DNA of 6,589 nt from Candidatus Microgenomates bacterium (GTDB taxonomy: Bacteria; Patescibacteriota; Dojkabacteria; SC72), in NCBI GenBank assembly GCA_012797935.1, contig JAAZOC010000019.1:1-6589 (forward strand). The letters are read 5' to 3'. Below the pieces are notes generated by a model. The model made no database searches. It was not told the DNA's origin and saw only the letters and a list, made by a program, of their open reading frames with translations. Below, one piece after another: positions 5,100-6,589 of this stretch. The position numbers were made by a program, and so were the translations under genes. Numbering within the stretch: position 1 is the first letter of the stretch; the number at the start of each line of letters is the position of its first letter.

Positions 5100-6589
5100 A
5101 TGAGTGAAAACACAGATTACGGAGCATCAAATATTCAAGTTCTCAAAGGTCTAGAGGCTGTTAGAAAAAGGCCTGCTATGTACATAGGTTCTACAGATTC
5201 AAATGGTCTTCACCATATTTTTACAGAAATTTTAGACAACTCAGTGGATGAGGCAATCGCAGGATTCTGTACACATATATGGGTAACATTAAACAAAGAT
5301 GGCTCATTGACAGTTAGGGACAACGGAAGAGGTATACCTGTAGAAATACACCCTGAAACAAAAGTATCTACTCTTGAAACGGTTATGACAAATCTTCATG
5401 CAGGAGGTAAGTTTGAACAAGGTGCATACAAAGTATCTGGAGGTTTACACGGTGTTGGTATGAAATGTACGAATGCTCTCTCTGAATGGATGGTTACAAC
5501 TGTTAAGAAAGACGGTGGAATATACGAGCAAAGATATGAGAGAGGTGTACCTGCAGCACCAGTGAAGAGAATTGGAGATACAACAGAGACAGGTACACAA
5601 CACACATTCCTTCCTGATGACCAAATATTTTCAACTACAGAGTTTGAATTTGAAACAATTGTAAAAAAATGTAGACAGCATGCATATTTAACTGCAGGTT
5701 TAAGAATATCTGTTTTAGACGAAAGCTCTGAAGAATCAAAAAAATATGACCTCTATTTCGAAGATGGAATCAAATCGTATGTAAGATTCTTGAATATTGA
5801 AGAGAAGATCGTTGGTACAGAACCTTTCTACATGAGCAAAGAGGAAGATGATGTCTTAGTAGAAGTATCTCTTCAATATACAGATAGCATGGAAGAGAAT
5901 GTAAGATGCTACACAAACAATATTGTAAATCCAGAAGGTGGTACACACTTAGCAGGTTTTAGGACTGCAATAACAAGTGCAATAAATTCATATGCTCAGA
6001 AAGCAGAGTTACTAAAGGGATTAAATGGGACTTTAAGTGGAGATGATGTTAGAGAAGGTTTGACAGCTATTGTTTCTGTAAAAGTTCCTAATCCACAATT
6101 TGAAGGACAGACTAAGATCAAATTAAACAACCCTGAAGTTAAAAGTATTGTAGGGAAAGTAGTTAGAGACGAATTACTTACATATTTTGAAGAGCATCCA
6201 CAAGAAGCGAAAAGCATTATTGGGAAAGCAGTTCTAGCAAACAAAGCAAAAGCTGCAGCAAAAGCTGCAAGAGATGCAGTCATTAGAAAAAGTGCACTTG
6301 AATCTACAACACTACCTGGTAAGTTAGCAGACTGTACAAGTAAAGATCCTTCCGTAAGTGAACTATTTTTAGTAGAGGGAAACTCTGCAGGTGGCTCTGC
6401 AAAACAAGGTAGAGACAGACATACTCAAGCAATTCTTCCTCTAAGAGGTAAGATTATTAACACTCACAAGTACAGGGTAGATAGAGTTCTTTCAAATAGT
6501 GAATTCAACGATATTACAACAGCATTAGGAGTTGGAATAGGTGATACCTTAGATATTTCAAAACTTAGATACCACAAAATAATATTGAT
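5100..6589 (+). CDS. gyrB: DNA gyrase subunit B, 3' end missing
   Basis: GyrB is the ATPase subunit of DNA gyrase, which introduces negative supercoils as a GyrA2B2 tetramer. Here 496 codons are visible of roughly 640; the window ends at YHKIIL, just before the expected MTDADVDG. The GHKL ATPase domain shows EILDNSVDEA (E43 catalytic base, N47 Mg ligand), RDNGRG (D74, adenine contact), AGGKF (101-105) and the glycine-rich KVSGGLHGVG (111-120). The transducer domain carries TNNIVNPEGGTHLAGF (272-287) and QTKIKLNN (337-344); K339 fits the ATP-contacting lysine of QTK. The Toprim domain starts at about 421, with LVEGNSAGGSAKQGRDR at 424-440 and LPLRGK at 446-451. Asn428 replaces the usual Asp, and several nucleotide-pocket residues differ from E. 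coli (see findings). The ATG at 5100 places the conserved VLKGLEAVRKRPAMYIG at 14-30 as in other GyrBs. ParE is the alternative, but its distinguishing C-terminus is not visible. No Shine-Dalgarno sequence is seen. Confidence 0.94.
   Translation, partial: MSENTDYGASNIQVLKGLEAVRKRPAMYIGSTDSNGLHHIFTEILDNSVDEAIAGFCTHIWVTLNKDGSLTVRDNGRGIPVEIHPETKVSTLETVMTNLHAGGKFEQGAYKVSGGLHGVGMKCTNALSEWMVTTVKKDGGIYEQRYERGVPAAPVKRIGDTTETGTQHTFLPDDQIFSTTEFEFETIVKKCRQHAYLTAGLRISVLDESSEESKKYDLYFEDGIKSYVRFLNIEEKIVGTEPFYMSKEEDDVLVEVSLQYTDSMEENVRCYTNNIVNPEGGTHLAGFRTAITSAINSYAQKAELLKGLNGTLSGDDVREGLTAIVSVKVPNPQFEGQTKIKLNNPEVKSIVGKVVRDELLTYFEEHPQEAKSIIGKAVLANKAKAAAKAARDAVIRKSALESTTLPGKLADCTSKDPSVSELFLVEGNSAGGSAKQGRDRHTQAILPLRGKIINTHKYRVDRVLSNSEFNDITTALGVGIGDTLDISKLRYHKIIL
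6246..6269 (+). repeat. Perfect tandem duplication of 12 bp inside gyrB
   Basis: GCAAAAGCTGCA is present twice head to tail, in frame, encoding AKAA-AKAA at GyrB residues 383-390. The family has an Ala/Arg/Lys-rich helix here (ARAREAARRARE in E. coli), so the length is normal. The repeat probably reflects codon choice in a repetitive helix rather than an insertion. Confidence 0.7.

Noticed and set aside
5396..6283. Minus-strand open frames at 5396-5605 and 5996-6283
   Set aside because: Both are antisense to well-conserved gyrB sequence; the Ala-rich peptide of the second mirrors the AKAA repeat.
1..6589. Recoded genetic code (UGA as Gly), seen in some small-genome bacteria
   Set aside because: All five genes read through without in-frame UGA, and the three complete genes end in TAA, so nothing supports recoding here.

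Overview
The window is a compact, AT-rich stretch of bacterial chromosome, about 36% GC by eye. It holds five protein genes in two divergent groups and looks like ordinary core genome. I see no mobile element, phage gene, CRISPR array, tRNA or rRNA. Short intergenic gaps, a reduced DNA polymerase III delta'-like protein with no Walker A motif, a pilB-pilT-pilC cluster and the absence of a Shine-Dalgarno sequence at every start together suggest a small-genome bacterium, perhaps Patescibacteria/CPR. That lineage call is an inference from gene style, not proven by the sequence. All frames read through with the standard bacterial code, with no in-frame UGA.

Left part (1-4242, minus strand): a type IV pilus motor operon, transcribed right to left as pilB (extension ATPase), pilT (retraction ATPase) and pilC (inner-membrane platform, cut by the left edge). 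The gaps are only 19 and 5 nt, so the three are almost certainly cotranscribed. Their products form the cytoplasmic and inner-membrane engine of a pilus: PilB drives assembly through PilC and PilT drives disassembly. Pilins, prepilin peptidase and PilMNO are not in the window.

Centre (4243-4342): a 100-bp divergent intergenic region. It contains a good sigma-70-type promoter for pilB on the minus strand. On the plus strand it contains -10-like elements for the rightward gene, one so close to the ATG that the mRNA may be leaderless. The 8-bp sequence TATGCTAA occurs at both promoters.

Right part (4343-6589, plus strand): a short delta'-type clamp-loader gene (holB-like), then gyrB, which is cut by the right edge just before its TDADVDG motif. 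gyrB has its own promoter (TTAACA-17-TAAAAT) overlapping the holB stop codon, and a 10-bp direct repeat directly before its start codon. Both genes serve DNA replication and topology.

No rho-independent terminator was found. I did not find a convincing new biological system. The most notable points are amino-acid changes at normally conserved sites (GyrB EGNSAGG, PilB ENP in the Asp box, PilT GHGKS), a long disordered N-terminal extension on PilT, and the promoter architecture between the two gene groups.
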